64,000 nt of DNA from Streptomyces nitrosporeus (lineage in GTDB: Bacteria; Actinomycetota; Actinomycetes; Streptomycetales; Streptomycetaceae): positions 4,812,001 through 4,876,000 of the forward strand of contig NZ_CP023702.1 in the NCBI RefSeq assembly GCF_008704555.1, in the 5' to 3' direction. Numbering within the stretch: position 1 is the stretch's first letter; every line of letters begins with the position of its first letter. The position numbers were made by a program, and so were the translations under genes. Positions 16,929 to 26,514 of this stretch are shown here, one piece after another. The notes below the pieces were generated by a model. The model was not told the DNA's origin. It made no database searches and saw only the letters and a program-made list of their open reading frames with translations.

Positions 16929-17912
16929 GTGGCCGCTCCCGACATCGATCCCAGACTGCTGCGCTCCTTCGTGGCCGTGGCCGAGGACCTGCACTTCACC
17001 AGGGCCGCCGCACGGCTCTACGTCGCCCAGCAGGCGCTGAGCCGGGACATCCGCCGGCTGGAGCGGGAGCTGGGCGGCGCGCTCTTCGCCCGTACCACCC
17101 GGCAGGTCGCGCTCACCCCCGAGGGGGAGCGGCTCCTGCCGTACGCCCGGCGGGTGCTCGACGCGCACGCGGCCCTCACCGCCGCTTTCGCCGACCCCGC
17201 CGCGCGGCCGTTGCTCGTCGACCTCAACACCGACGGGATGACCGCCGCGCGGGTCCTCGCCAGGGCCCGGGAACTCGCCCCCGAGTGCGAGCTGATGGCC
17301 CGTTTCGAGAGCGGACTGACCTGGGCCGCGGGCGAGATGCTGGCCGGACGGCTCGATGTGTCCTTCGGCCGGGCCGGGGGACTGGACCCGGAGGTGCTCG
17401 CCAGACTCTCCGTACAGCCGGTGCGGTACGAGCCGATGGCCGTGCTGCTGCCGGCTGATCACCCCCTGGCCGCGCGTGAGGTCGTCGCCATGAGTGATCT
17501 CTCCGGAGAAACCGTCTATGCCGGGGCGGGCAATGCGCGCACCCGGGAGTGGACCGATCTCGCGGAACGGCTCTTCGCCCGGTGGGACGTCGTGCTGGCG
17601 CCACCCGCTCCGCTCGCCGTCGGGGTGGCTGAATTTCAGCGAGTCATGGCCAAGACCGGAAACCCCGTGCTGGCCGTCGTGGACTTCCCTCCGCTGCCCG
17701 GAACGGTGCTGCGGCCCTTGGTGCGCCCGGTTCCGCTGTCCCCGCTGCTGATGGTCTGGTGTACCGGAACGAACCATCCCGGTTTGACCGCCTTGCGTAC
17801 GGCAGTGACGGAACTCGCTGCAACAGAGGGGTGGATGGTATATCCACCTGATTCTTGGCTCCCCGACACGGATGTGTCACTCATGCGTCACGGTTCCTGT
17901 GAGAACTGCTGA
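16929..17912 (+). CDS. LysR-family transcriptional regulator
   Basis: The 327-residue protein has an N-terminal winged helix-turn-helix (DPRLLRSFVAVAEDLHFTRAAARLYVAQQALSRDIRRLE) and a periplasmic-binding-like effector domain (about 95-300). It starts at GTG with no Shine-Dalgarno; TTGTAAAT lies about 10 bases upstream, so it may be leaderless. The divergent placement beside the MFS transporter gene suggests effector-dependent control of that transporter and autoregulation from the shared 83-base promoter region. Confidence 0.93.
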   Translation: MAAPDIDPRLLRSFVAVAEDLHFTRAAARLYVAQQALSRDIRRLERELGGALFARTTRQVALTPEGERLLPYARRVLDAHAALTAAFADPAARPLLVDLNTDGMTAARVLARARELAPECELMARFESGLTWAAGEMLAGRLDVSFGRAGGLDPEVLARLSVQPVRYEPMAVLLPADHPLAAREVVAMSDLSGETVYAGAGNARTREWTDLAERLFARWDVVLAPPAPLAVGVAEFQRVMAKTGNPVLAVVDFPPLPGTVLRPLVRPVPLSPLLMVWCTGTNHPGLTALRTAVTELAATEGWMVYPPDSWLPDTDVSLMRHGSCENC

Positions 17913-18077
17913 GAACAGCTGACAGGCGGGGCTGCGGGGCCTTCGCGTGCGCTACATTCAGGGCTCCGGGTGCGTTGCGGCAGACGGCTGTGGGCAGGGG
18001 GCGGGGGCCCGATTCATGGCGTAAATCCAGCCATTCCCGCGCGCCTGTTTCCTTGAGTGGGGAAAGAGCAGACAGCT

Positions 18078-18848
18078 GTGGAGAATTGGCGCGAAGAAAC
18101 TCGAACCGGACACACCTGTGAGCCGGTCGACGCCACGATCCGGCTCGGCGGACTGGGCCGGCAACTCGCCGATCTGCAGGCACAGGCCACCCCGCCGGAC
18201 GCCTCGGACAACCCTGTCTTCGTCGACGAGAGCGGCCGCCGCGGCAAGACCTACCGGCGGCTGGGCTGGTTCCTCGCCGCGGTCTGCGCGGTCTACGCGG
18301 TGACGCTCGTGGTGGCCGTGCTCGGCGGGAACTCCAGCGCGCCCTGGCTGCCGATATCCGAGCAAGGGCAAGGACAGGAGCAAGGGCAAGGACAGGAGCA
18401 GGAGCGGACCGGCGGGGGCGTGACCTCCTCCGACTCGGACCCCGACTCCGGCTCAGGCTCCGACCTCGGCTCCGACCCCGACTCCGGCTCAGGCTCCCGC
18501 TCCTCCGCCGGGACCGGCCAGGAGCCCGGCGCCTCCGGAGCCACCACCGGCACGTCCGGGGCGGCCGAGCCCGGGACCGCCGGTCCCGCCACGGCCCCCA
18601 CCGGGGCCGCCGGCGGCCCCGTGTCCGGGCTCTCCCAGCAGAACGCGGGCTTCCCGGCGTCGAGGACCCCCCTCTCCGCCGGTGACACGGCCGCCGGCGG
18701 TTCCGCATCGGATTCCCCCGCCACCGGGTCCGACGCGGACGTCCCCCCTTCCTCCGCGACGGACACCGGGGACCCCGGCGTGGCACGTCCCGCCCCGGCC
18801 CCGGTCTCCCCGGAACCCATGGTGCAACCAGACGAAGGCGCTCAGTAG
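18078..18848 (+). CDS. matA: MatA-like single-pass membrane protein
   Basis: The product has 256 residues. A cytoplasmic N-terminus is followed by one transmembrane helix (LGWFLAAVCAVYAVTLVVAVLG, about 65-86) and a long low-complexity outer part: EQGQGQ repeats, Ser/Asp/Gly runs, then Ala/Gly/Pro/Thr. It is the first gene of a tightly packed operon: its stop directly abuts the ATG of the deacetylase/glycosyltransferase gene. Position and topology match matA of the Streptomyces mat locus, which controls pellet-forming extracellular glycan. The sequence itself is poorly conserved, so the name rests mainly on context. The GTG at 18078 is chosen over a GTG at 18057. Confidence 0.7.
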   Translation: MENWREETRTGHTCEPVDATIRLGGLGRQLADLQAQATPPDASDNPVFVDESGRRGKTYRRLGWFLAAVCAVYAVTLVVAVLGGNSSAPWLPISEQGQGQEQGQGQEQERTGGGVTSSDSDPDSGSGSDLGSDPDSGSGSRSSAGTGQEPGASGATTGTSGAAEPGTAGPATAPTGAAGGPVSGLSQQNAGFPASRTPLSAGDTAAGGSASDSPATGSDADVPPSSATDTGDPGVARPAPAPVSPEPMVQPDEGAQ

Positions 18849-21053
18849 ATGACAACCCCCGCCCCGCGGGGCAGGCACAACCCCAGGAAGAAGAAGCGGA
18901 CCGCACCCCGGCGCCTGCCGATGCGTTATCTGCTCCCCTCGGTCCTCCTCGTGGCCCTGCTCGCCATGCTGATGCTGCGTGGCTACGTACACAGCGAAAT
19001 CCTCGCGGACCACCGCGTCCAGCCCCCGGCCCCCACCACCCAGGTGCCCGAGGAGATACTCGGCGGCGGGCCGGTCATCGACGCCCGCCGGGCCCAGGAG
19101 GCCCCCAAGACGCTCCGTATACCCGACCACAGGATCGTCCTGACCTTCGACGACGGACCGGACCCCGTCTGGACCCCGAAGGTCCTGGACAAGCTGAAGG
19201 AATACGACGCGCACGGCGTCTTCTTCGTCACCGGCACCATGGCCTCGCGCTACCCGGACCTGGTCGAGCGGATGGTCGACGAGGGGCACGAGGTCGGGCT
19301 GCACACCTTCAACCACCCGGACCTCTCCTACCAGTCCGCCCGCCGCATCGACTGGGAACTCTCCCAGAACCAGCTGGTGCTGGCCGGTGCGGCCGGGATC
19401 CGGACCTCTCTGTTCCGGCCGCCGTACTCCTCCTTCTCCGACGCCATGGACAACAAGTCCTGGCCCGTCACCCAGTACATAGGCGGCCGCGGCTACCTCA
19501 CGGTCGTCAACGACACCGACAGCGAGGACTGGAAGCGCCCCGGCGTCCGCGCGATCATCGACCGGGCCACGCCGGAGCACGGCGAGGGCGCCATCATCCT
19601 GATGCACGACTCCGGCGGTGACCGCTCCCAGACGGTGGCCGCCCTGGACCTGTTCCTGCCGAAGATGCAGGAACGCGGCTACGGCTTCACCAACCTGACG
19701 GCGGCCCTCGGCGCGCCCAGCGCCCACACCCAGGTCACCGGGTTCGACCTCTGGAAGGGCAAGGCGTTCGTCTTCGCCGTCGGTATATCCGAGCACGTCA
19801 CCGGTGTCCTGGTGGTCGGTCTCGCGGTCATCGGCGTCCTGGTCTTCACCCGCTTCGGGCTGATGCTGCTGCTCTCCTTCCTGCACGCCCGGCGGGTCCG
19901 CCGCAAGGGCTTCCGGTGGGGAGAGCCCTACACCCGGCCCGTGTCGGTCCTCGTGCCCGCCTACAACGAGCGCAAGTGCATCGAGTCGACCGTGCGTTCC
20001 CTGGTGGCCAGCGACTACCCGATCGAGGTCATCGTCATCGACGACGGTTCGTCGGACGGCACCGCCGACGTGGTCGAGGCCATGCGGATACCCAACGTCA
20101 GGGTGGTCCGCCAGCGCAACGCCGGAAAACCCGCCGCGCTCAACAACGGCATCCGCAACGCCCGCTACGACGTCGTCGTGATGATGGACGGCGACACCGT
20201 CTTCGAACCGACCACCGTCCGCGAACTCGTGCAGCCCTTCGGGGACAGCCGGGTCGGGGCGGTCGCGGGCAACGCCAAGGTCGGCAACCGTGATTCGCTG
20301 ATCGGCGCCTGGCAGCACATCGAGTACGTGATGGGCTTCAACCTCGACCGCAGGATGTACGACGTCCTGGGCTGCATGCCCACCATCCCCGGCGCGGTCG
20401 GCGCCTTCCGGCGGAACGCGCTGGACCGGATCGGCGGTATGAGCGAGGACACCCTCGCCGAGGACACCGACGTCACCATGGCCCTGCACCGGGACGGCTG
20501 GCGCGTGGTCTACGCCGAGAACGCCCGCGCCTGGACCGAGGCCCCGGAGTCCGTGCAACAGCTGTGGTCGCAGCGCTACCGCTGGTCCTACGGCACCATG
20601 CAGGCCATCTGGAAGCACCGCGGATCCGTCGTCGAACGAGGTGCGTCGGGACGCTTCGGGCGCGTCGGACTGCCCTTCGTCTCCCTGTTCATGGTGGTCG
20701 CCCCGCTGCTGGCCCCGCTGATCGACGTCTTCCTGCTGTACGGGCTGGTCTTCGGCCCGACCGGCAAGACCGTCTCGGCGTGGTTCGGTGTGCTGGCCGT
20801 CCAGGGCGTGTGCGCCGCGTACGCGTTCCGGCTGGACCGCGAGCGGATGTCGTATCTGATCTCCCTGCCGCTCCAGCAGGTTCTCTACCGGCAGTTGATG
20901 TACGTGGTGCTGCTCCAGTCCTGGATCACCGCGCTCACCGGCGGCCGGCTGCGCTGGCAGAAGCTCCGCCGCACCGGAGTGGTGGACACGCCCGGAGGAG
21001 CCCAGGCCCCCCGGCGCAAGGAAGCGGTGACGCACCGGAGGCCGGCCGCATGA
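18849..21053 (+). CDS. matB: Bifunctional polysaccharide deacetylase / family 2 glycosyltransferase (MatB-like)
   Basis: The protein has 734 residues. An N-terminal membrane anchor precedes a NodB-type deacetylase domain (about 95-290) with metal and catalytic motifs TFDDGPDP, HTFNHPDLS and RPPYSSF. A transmembrane segment (about 315-340) leads to a processive GT2 domain (about 360-640) with VLVPAYNE, VIVIDDGSSDGT, MMDGDT, AEDTDVT and QRYRW. C-terminal membrane helices follow. The GT2 motifs are those of enzymes polymerising beta-linked N-acetylglucosamine, and the deacetylase would partly deacetylate the polymer outside the cell. The Streptomyces mat locus is reported to make such a PNAG-like glycan for hyphal aggregation. 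The gene overlaps the acyltransferase gene by four bases (ATGA). Confidence 0.92.
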   Translation: MTTPAPRGRHNPRKKKRTAPRRLPMRYLLPSVLLVALLAMLMLRGYVHSEILADHRVQPPAPTTQVPEEILGGGPVIDARRAQEAPKTLRIPDHRIVLTFDDGPDPVWTPKVLDKLKEYDAHGVFFVTGTMASRYPDLVERMVDEGHEVGLHTFNHPDLSYQSARRIDWELSQNQLVLAGAAGIRTSLFRPPYSSFSDAMDNKSWPVTQYIGGRGYLTVVNDTDSEDWKRPGVRAIIDRATPEHGEGAIILMHDSGGDRSQTVAALDLFLPKMQERGYGFTNLTAALGAPSAHTQVTGFDLWKGKAFVFAVGISEHVTGVLVVGLAVIGVLVFTRFGLMLLLSFLHARRVRRKGFRWGEPYTRPVSVLVPAYNERKCIESTVRSLVASDYPIEVIVIDDGSSDGTADVVEAMRIPNVRVVRQRNAGKPAALNNGIRNARYDVVVMMDGDTVFEPTTVRELVQPFGDSRVGAVAGNAKVGNRDSLIGAWQHIEYVMGFNLDRRMYDVLGCMPTIPGAVGAFRRNALDRIGGMSEDTLAEDTDVTMALHRDGWRVVYAENARAWTEAPESVQQLWSQRYRWSYGTMQAIWKHRGSVVERGASGRFGRVGLPFVSLFMVVAPLLAPLIDVFLLYGLVFGPTGKTVSAWFGVLAVQGVCAAYAFRLDRERMSYLISLPLQQVLYRQLMYVVLLQSWITALTGGRLRWQKLRRTGVVDTPGGAQAPRRKEAVTHRRPAA

Positions 21054-22474
21054 CCCACCCGAACGACAGCGTGAACCCGAACCCGGACCCGAATCCGGAT
21101 CTGGACCCGTATCCGTACCGCGGCCGGAATCCGGACCCCGGCCGGGCCGGGAGCGGCGGGCCCGGGGGCCACGGCCCCCACGGCGGTGGTCAGGACGTCC
21201 CCACCACGCGGCTCGCCGTCCTGCCGCCGGGAGCCCGACGGCTGCGCAAGCCCCAGGCGCCCCAGACGCCCCGGGCCACCCAGGTGGCCCAGGGCGCTCC
21301 GGAGGAGGCTCCCGAGCCCTCCGCCACCGGTACGGGCAAACCCGGCCGGGACCGCTACCTCGACCTCCTGCGGGCCGTCGCCCTGGTCCGCGTCGTCTTC
21401 TTCCACCTCTTCGGGTGGGCCTGGCTGACCGTCGTCTTCCCGTCCATGGGCGTGATGTTCGCCCTGGCCGGTTCGCTGATGGCCCGGTCGCTGTCCCGCC
21501 CCGCGGGCAGTGTGATCCGCGGCCGGCTGCGCAGGCTGCTCCCGCCCATGTGGCTCTTCTCGCTCGTCGTCCTGCCGATGATGTTCGCGCTGAGCTGGAA
21601 GCCCGTACGGGAGGAAGGACTGTGGTGGTTCGCCAAGCTGGCCTTCTACGTCTTCCCCGTCGGCTCCCCGCCGTACCCGGAGGAGAGCGGCTCCCCCGGC
21701 GGTCTGCTGGAACTGAGCTGGGCCGACCAGGGGGTGGGGCCGCTCTGGTACATCCGGGCCTACCTCTGGTTCGTCATCGCCTCGCCGCTGCTCCTGCGGG
21801 CGTTCCGCAGGCTGCCCTGGGCGACCCTGCTCGCCCCGGTCGCGCTGACAGCCGTGATCGGTACGGGCCTGGTGGACGTGCCCGGTGTGTTCGGCGAGGC
21901 GCTGACCGACTTCGCGGTCTTCGGGGCCTGCTGGATCCTCGGATTCGCCCACAACGACGGTCTGCTGAAGGAGGTGCCGCGCTACCTGGCGGTCTCCACC
22001 GCCGCGATCGTCATGGGCTTCGGCCTGTGGTGGGCGTCCGGCCACCTCACCGAGGAGGGCTGGAACCTGGACGAGATCCCGCTGGCACAGGCCACCTGGT
22101 CGCTCGGCTTCTGCGCGATCCTGCTCGTGTACGCGCCGTCCTGGCGGACGCTGCCCGGGAAGTTCGCCGGCTGGGACAGCCTGGTCACCCTGGCGAACAA
22201 CCGGGCCGTGACGATCTACCTCTGGCACAACCTCCTGCTGATGGCGGCCGGCCGGATCGTCGAGATGAGCTGGGACATCCCGTGGTTCGGCGACACCTTC
22301 GACACCTACATCGAGAAGTCGTACGACGCGCTGATCCTCATCCTGATCTGGCCCCTGCTCGGGCTGGCGATCCTGGCGTTCGGCTGGGTCGAGGACGTCG
22401 CCGCCAAGCGCCGCCCGCGGCTGTGGCCCAACGGCTCCGGGAAGCCGGCCGGCCGGCGCCGCACGGCCGGCTGA
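21050..22474 (+). CDS. Membrane acyltransferase (family 3)
   Basis: The 474-residue protein has a disordered N-terminus of about 100 residues (NPNPDPNPDLDPYPY run). An integral-membrane acyltransferase-3 domain follows, opening with RDRYLDLLRAVALVRVVFFHLFG, where the conserved histidine sits, and about ten hydrophobic helices. Such enzymes add acetyl or succinyl groups to exported glycans. Translational coupling to matB through ATGA suggests it modifies the same extracellular polymer. This third gene extends the classical matAB pair. Confidence 0.9.
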   Translation: MTHPNDSVNPNPDPNPDLDPYPYRGRNPDPGRAGSGGPGGHGPHGGGQDVPTTRLAVLPPGARRLRKPQAPQTPRATQVAQGAPEEAPEPSATGTGKPGRDRYLDLLRAVALVRVVFFHLFGWAWLTVVFPSMGVMFALAGSLMARSLSRPAGSVIRGRLRRLLPPMWLFSLVVLPMMFALSWKPVREEGLWWFAKLAFYVFPVGSPPYPEESGSPGGLLELSWADQGVGPLWYIRAYLWFVIASPLLLRAFRRLPWATLLAPVALTAVIGTGLVDVPGVFGEALTDFAVFGACWILGFAHNDGLLKEVPRYLAVSTAAIVMGFGLWWASGHLTEEGWNLDEIPLAQATWSLGFCAILLVYAPSWRTLPGKFAGWDSLVTLANNRAVTIYLWHNLLLMAAGRIVEMSWDIPWFGDTFDTYIEKSYDALILILIWPLLGLAILAFGWVEDVAAKRRPRLWPNGSGKPAGRRRTAG

Positions 22475-22615
22475 CCCTCCGGGGAGCCCGGCGGGCCCGT
22501 GCCCACGGTCCGGGCCCGGTCCGCCGCGTCCCCGCCCCGGTCCGCCGCGTCCCCGCCCGGGGGCGGGGCGGACCGGGACGGCTCACCGCGCCCCCCGGGG
22601 CCGAGTGAGAGCAAG

Positions 22616-22654
22616 GTTGCGCTCCGGTCACCTCGCGGCACCCCGTGCCGAAAC
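22616..22654 (+). promoter_or_regulatory. Possible GlnR-type box upstream of narK
   Basis: The pentamers GTTGC (22616), GTCAC (22627) and GCACC (22638) follow at 11-base steps, with GAAAC (22650) one base out of step. This loosely resembles the GTnAC/GAAAC boxes bound by the nitrogen regulator GlnR. GlnR control of this locus is plausible in Streptomyces, but the match is imperfect. Confidence 0.3.
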
Positions 22655-22706
22655 GCGTGCTCCCTAGCGTCGTTCCCAGGACAACCCGACCCTGTGGAGG
22701 CGCGTG

Positions 22707-24038
22707 ATGGCCGGTCGTTGGATCGAGCAGTGGGAACCGGAGGACGAGAAGTTCTGGCGTGGGACGGGCGAGAAGACCGCCCGGCGCAACCTGTGGTTCT
22801 CCGTCCTCTCCGAGCACGTCGGCTTCTCCATCTGGTCCCTGTGGTCCGTGATGGTCCTCTTCATGGGCCCCGAGTACGGCATCGACCCGGCCGGCAAGTT
22901 CTTCCTGATCTCCACCGCCACCCTGGTCGGGGCGGTCGTCCGGGTGCCCTACACCTTCGCCGTCGCCCTCTTCGGCGGCCGCAACTGGACGGTCTTCAGC
23001 GCGCTTTCGCTCCTCGTGCCGACGGGCTTCGCCTTCGCGGTGATGGAGCCCGGGACCTCGTACACCACCTTCGTGGCCGTCGCCGCCCTCACCGGTATCG
23101 GCGGGGGGAACTTCGCCTCGTCGATGACGAACATCAACGCCTTCTTCCCGCTCCGGAAGAAGGGCTGGGCCCTCGGCCTCAACGCGGGCGGCGGCAACAT
23201 CGGCGTACCGGTGATCCAGCTCGTCGGACTGCTGGTGATCGGTACGGCGGGCGCCGCCCACCCCCGGATCATCCTCGGCGTGTACCTGCCCTTCATCGTG
23301 GTCGCGGCCGTGTGCGCCTGGTTCCGCATGGACAACCTCAGGCCCGTGCAGAACGACACCGGGGCCGCCCTGCAGGCCGTGCGCGAACGGCACACCTGGA
23401 TCATGGCGGTGCTCTACATCGGCACCTTCGGGTCGTTCATCGGCTACAGCTTCGCCTTCGGACTCGTCCTGCAGACGCAGTTCGGCCGGACCCCGCTCCA
23501 GGCCGCCTCGCTCACCTTCATCGGCCCGCTGCTCGGTTCCCTGATCCGGCCCGTGGGCGGCTGGCTTGCCGACCGGTACGGCGGTGCGCGGATCACCCTG
23601 TGGAACTTCGCGGGGATGGCCGCGGCGACCGGAGTCGTCGTCTACGCCGCCGGGACCGAGTCGCTGGCCGTCTTCCTCGTCGGCTTCATCGCGCTGTTCG
23701 TGCTGTCGGGGCTGGGCAACGGCTCGACGTTCAAGATGATCCCGGGCATCTTCCACGCCCAGGGCATCGCGAAGGGCCTGCGGGGCGAGGAGGCCGCGGC
23801 GTACGGCCGGCGGCTGTCCGGCGCCTCCATGGGGCTCATCGGGGCGGTCGGCGCCCTGGGCGGGCTCGCCATCAACCTCGCCTTCCGCCAGTCCTTCCAG
23901 ACCTCGGGTTCCGGCACGGCGGCCTTCTGGTCCTTCCTGGTCTTCTACGCCGTCTGTTTCGCGCTCACCTGGTCGGTATACCTTCGGCGGCCCGCGGCGG
24001 TCTCCGCGAAACCTCAGCTCAGCTACGCCGAGGTGTGA
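22707..24038 (+). CDS. narK: Nitrate/nitrite transporter NarK (MFS)
   Basis: The 443-residue major facilitator protein has the nitrate-porter signatures: GIGGGNFASSMTNINAFFP in helix 5 and GGLAINLAFRQSF near helix 11, the glycine-rich NS motifs of this family. Conserved arginines lie in the helix 2 and helix 8 regions. GGAGG ends six bases before ATG 22707; a GTG one codon upstream is too close. It is followed by the NnaR-type regulator gene, a linkage known for nitrate assimilation in S. coelicolor. Confidence 0.93.
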   Translation: MAGRWIEQWEPEDEKFWRGTGEKTARRNLWFSVLSEHVGFSIWSLWSVMVLFMGPEYGIDPAGKFFLISTATLVGAVVRVPYTFAVALFGGRNWTVFSALSLLVPTGFAFAVMEPGTSYTTFVAVAALTGIGGGNFASSMTNINAFFPLRKKGWALGLNAGGGNIGVPVIQLVGLLVIGTAGAAHPRIILGVYLPFIVVAAVCAWFRMDNLRPVQNDTGAALQAVRERHTWIMAVLYIGTFGSFIGYSFAFGLVLQTQFGRTPLQAASLTFIGPLLGSLIRPVGGWLADRYGGARITLWNFAGMAAATGVVVYAAGTESLAVFLVGFIALFVLSGLGNGSTFKMIPGIFHAQGIAKGLRGEEAAAYGRRLSGASMGLIGAVGALGGLAINLAFRQSFQTSGSGTAAFWSFLVFYAVCFALTWSVYLRRPAAVSAKPQLSYAEV

Positions 24039-24088
24039 GACTGGCCGCGGGGCGTCGGACGACGTAACGGGCGGGAAATACAGGTGAA

Positions 24089-24120
24089 CCGAGACTGTCA
24101 CGCAGGGTTGGCAGTCTCGG
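24089..24120 (+). terminator. Hairpin between narK and nnaR
   Basis: A 12-bp inverted repeat with one G-T pair (CCGAGACTGTCA / TGGCAGTCTCGG) has an 8-base loop. It is either the narK terminator or an operator for the regulator gene downstream. Confidence 0.6.
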
Positions 24121-24208
24121 TCCCCGCATCATTGAGCTGGGGCGTGCCGTGCGTCGCAGGGCCGGGCGGGCGGGCGCACCCAGCGGGACGAGAGCCGGGT
24201 ATCCACAC

Positions 24209-25354
24209 ATGCACGACGACGACGCACAGCAGGGGCCGCTCGCCGGTTTCACGGTCGGGGTCACCGCTGCCCGCCGCGCGGAGGAGCTGGGAACCCTCCT
24301 CACGCGCCGGGGCGCGGCGGTCCTGCACGCACCCGCGCTGCGGATCGTGCCCCTCGCGGACGACAGCGAACTCCTCGCCGCCACCAAGGAACTGATCGAC
24401 GACGTCCCCGACGTCGTGATTGCCACCACCGCCATCGGGTTCCGCGGCTGGGTCGAGGCGGCGGACGGCTGGGGCATCGGCGACCGGCTGCTGGAGGTCC
24501 TGGGCCGCGTCGAACTCCTCGCCCGCGGCCCCAAGGTCAAGGGGGCCATCAGGGCCGCGGGGCTCACCGAGTCGTGGTCGCCCGCGTCGGAGTCGATGGC
24601 CGAGGTCCTGGACCGGCTGCTGGGCGAAGGCGTCGACGGGCGGCGGATCGCCCTCCAGCTGCACGGGGACCCGCTGCCCGGCTTCGTCGAGTCGCTGCGC
24701 GCGGCGGGGGCCGAGGTCGTGGGGGTGCCCGTCTACCGGTGGATGCCTCCCGAGGACATCACCCCGCTGGACCGGATGCTGGACGCCACCGTCTCCCGCG
24801 GGCTGGACGCGCTGACCTTCACCAGCGCCCCGGCCGCCGCCTCCTACCTGGAGCGCGCCGAGACCCGCGGCATCCTGCCCGAGGTGCTGGACGCGCTGGG
24901 CCACGACGTCCTGGTGGCCTGTGTCGGCCCGGTCACCGCGCTGCCGCTCCAGGCCCGGGACGTCGACACCGTCCAGCCGGAACGTTTCCGGCTCGGCCCG
25001 CTCGTCCAGCTGCTCTGCGCCCAGCTGCCCGCTCGTGCCCGTACGCTGCCGGTCGCCGGGCACACGGTCGAGATCCGGGGCCACGCCGTGCTGGTCGACG
25101 GGGCGCTCCGCCCGGTCCCGCCCGCCGGGATGGCCCTGCTGCACGCGCTCGCCCTCCGGCCCGGCTGGGTGGTCTCCCGTGCCGACCTGCTGCGGGCACT
25201 GCCCGGCAGCGGCACCGACGAGCACGCCGTGGAGACGGCGATGGCCCGGCTGCGCAGCGCGCTCGGGGTGCCGAGACTCATCCAGACCGTCGTCAAGCGG
25301 GGTTACCGCCTCGCCCTGGACCCCCTGGCGGACAGCAAGTACGCGGACGCCTGA
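24209..25354 (+). CDS. nnaR: NnaR-type regulator: uroporphyrinogen-III synthase-like domain fused to winged helix
   Basis: The protein has 381 residues. Residues about 10-260 have the HemD fold (GFTVGVTAARRAEELGTLL, TFTSAPAAASYLERAE, VACVGPVTALPL). Residues about 275-375 are an OmpR-type winged-helix DNA-binding domain (GMALLHALALRPGWVVSRADLLRALPG, AMARLRSALG, VVKRGYRLAL). This fusion beside narK is the arrangement of NnaR, a co-regulator of nitrate/nitrite assimilation genes with GlnR. Whether the HemD part keeps synthase activity is unclear. ATG 24209 is chosen because the HemD domain begins right after it; GTG 24149 is an alternative. Confidence 0.88.
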   Translation: MHDDDAQQGPLAGFTVGVTAARRAEELGTLLTRRGAAVLHAPALRIVPLADDSELLAATKELIDDVPDVVIATTAIGFRGWVEAADGWGIGDRLLEVLGRVELLARGPKVKGAIRAAGLTESWSPASESMAEVLDRLLGEGVDGRRIALQLHGDPLPGFVESLRAAGAEVVGVPVYRWMPPEDITPLDRMLDATVSRGLDALTFTSAPAAASYLERAETRGILPEVLDALGHDVLVACVGPVTALPLQARDVDTVQPERFRLGPLVQLLCAQLPARARTLPVAGHTVEIRGHAVLVDGALRPVPPAGMALLHALALRPGWVVSRADLLRALPGSGTDEHAVETAMARLRSALGVPRLIQTVVKRGYRLALDPLADSKYADA

Positions 25355-25394
25355 GCTGCGGGGGAGGGTCGCATGCTGTGGTTACTGTGCGGGG

Positions 25395-25958
25395 ATGACT
25401 GAGAACGTTCATGAGTTGACCGCCGGTGTCTGTCTGCGTCCGGCGGTGATCAGTGACGCGGAGTCCTTCGCCGTCGCCCTGACCCGCAGCCGGACGTACA
25501 TGAAGCGCTGGGAACCCGGGCGGCCCGAGGCGTACTACACGGCCGAGGGCCAGCACCGCAGGCTCACCGGTCTGCTGGCGGACCACGAGGCGGGCCGGGC
25601 GATGCCGTGGGTGCTGGCCGACGAGGAGGACCGGGTCGTGGGCGCGGTGAACCTCGGCCCGATCGAGCGCGGGCCGTTCCGCAACGCCCGGCTCGGCTAC
25701 TGGGTGGACGTGGACCGGGCCGGCCGGGGCCTGGCCACCGCGGCCGTCCGCCGGGTCTGCGAGGACGCCCGGGACCGCCTGGGCCTGCACCGCGTCGAGG
25801 CGGGCACGGTGGTCGACAATGCCGCCTCGCAGCGGGTGCTGGCCAAGGCCGGCTTCGAAACCATCGGCACGGCCCCCCGCTACCTCCACATCGCCGGAAC
25901 CTGGGCCGACCACCGGCTGTTCCAGCGCATCCTGCACGACGGGCCGCCGGAGCGCTGA
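25395..25958 (+). CDS. GNAT-family N-acetyltransferase
   Basis: The 187-residue protein is RimJ/RimL-like. It has the N-terminal LRPAVISDAESFAVAL segment, the central strand-turn GYWVDVDRAGRGLATAAVRRVCE holding the acetyl-CoA pyrophosphate loop, and the C-terminal VVDNAASQRVLAKAGFETIG motif. It probably acetylates an amino group on a protein terminus or small molecule; the acceptor is unknown. It is convergent with another GNAT gene four bases beyond its stop. Confidence 0.92.
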   Translation: MTENVHELTAGVCLRPAVISDAESFAVALTRSRTYMKRWEPGRPEAYYTAEGQHRRLTGLLADHEAGRAMPWVLADEEDRVVGAVNLGPIERGPFRNARLGYWVDVDRAGRGLATAAVRRVCEDARDRLGLHRVEAGTVVDNAASQRVLAKAGFETIGTAPRYLHIAGTWADHRLFQRILHDGPPER

Positions 25959-25962
25959 CGCG

Positions 25963-26514
25963 TCACCGGTCCGAGGCGCCCGGGGACGCGTGCCGGACGT
26001 GCCGGTGGCCGGGCGCCGGACGGGGCGGGGCGACGATTTCCGCCAGTGGGTAGCCGCACCGCTCGGCCACCCGGCAGGACCCCTCGTTCCCGGCCCGGTG
26101 GAACAGCTCCAGCCGCCGCAGCCCCGCAGAACCGGCGAACTCTGCGAACGCCCAGCCGGTCAGCGCTTCCAGAGCCCGTGACGCCACCCCCCGGCCGCGG
26201 GCGGCCGCCGTCGTCCAGTAGCCGACCTCGGCGCTCCCCGTGCCCGGGACCAGTCCCTTCAGGACGACATGGCCGACGAGAGCGCCGTCCGCCGCCGGGT
26301 CCGTCACGGCGAAGCCGAAACGCCCGCCGCTCTCCCAGCCCTCCCGCTGGACCAGCAGCCAGCGCTCCGCCTCGCCGGCGTCCCGGACCACCGTGGCCAG
26401 CCGGTGCCGCATCACGGGGTCCTCATGGGCGGCGAGCAGGGCAGGGGCGTCGTCCGGCCGCCAGGGGCGCAGCAGCAGAGGCCCCGCGCTCAGCGCCAGG
26501 CTGTCGGTGTTCAC
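25963..26514 (-). CDS. GNAT-family N-acetyltransferase
   Basis: The 183-residue RimJ/RimL-type acetyltransferase has LLLRPWRPDDAPALLAAHEDP, GYWTTAAARGRGVASRALEALT (CoA loop) and LFHRAGNEGSCRVAERCGYP. The GTG at 26514 begins right before the domain; upstream in-frame sequence is low complexity. It lies tail-to-tail with the preceding GNAT, but the two are not close copies. The substrate is unknown. Confidence 0.9.
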   Translation of the reverse strand: MNTDSLALSAGPLLLRPWRPDDAPALLAAHEDPVMRHRLATVVRDAGEAERWLLVQREGWESGGRFGFAVTDPAADGALVGHVVLKGLVPGTGSAEVGYWTTAAARGRGVASRALEALTGWAFAEFAGSAGLRRLELFHRAGNEGSCRVAERCGYPLAEIVAPPRPAPGHRHVRHASPGASDR

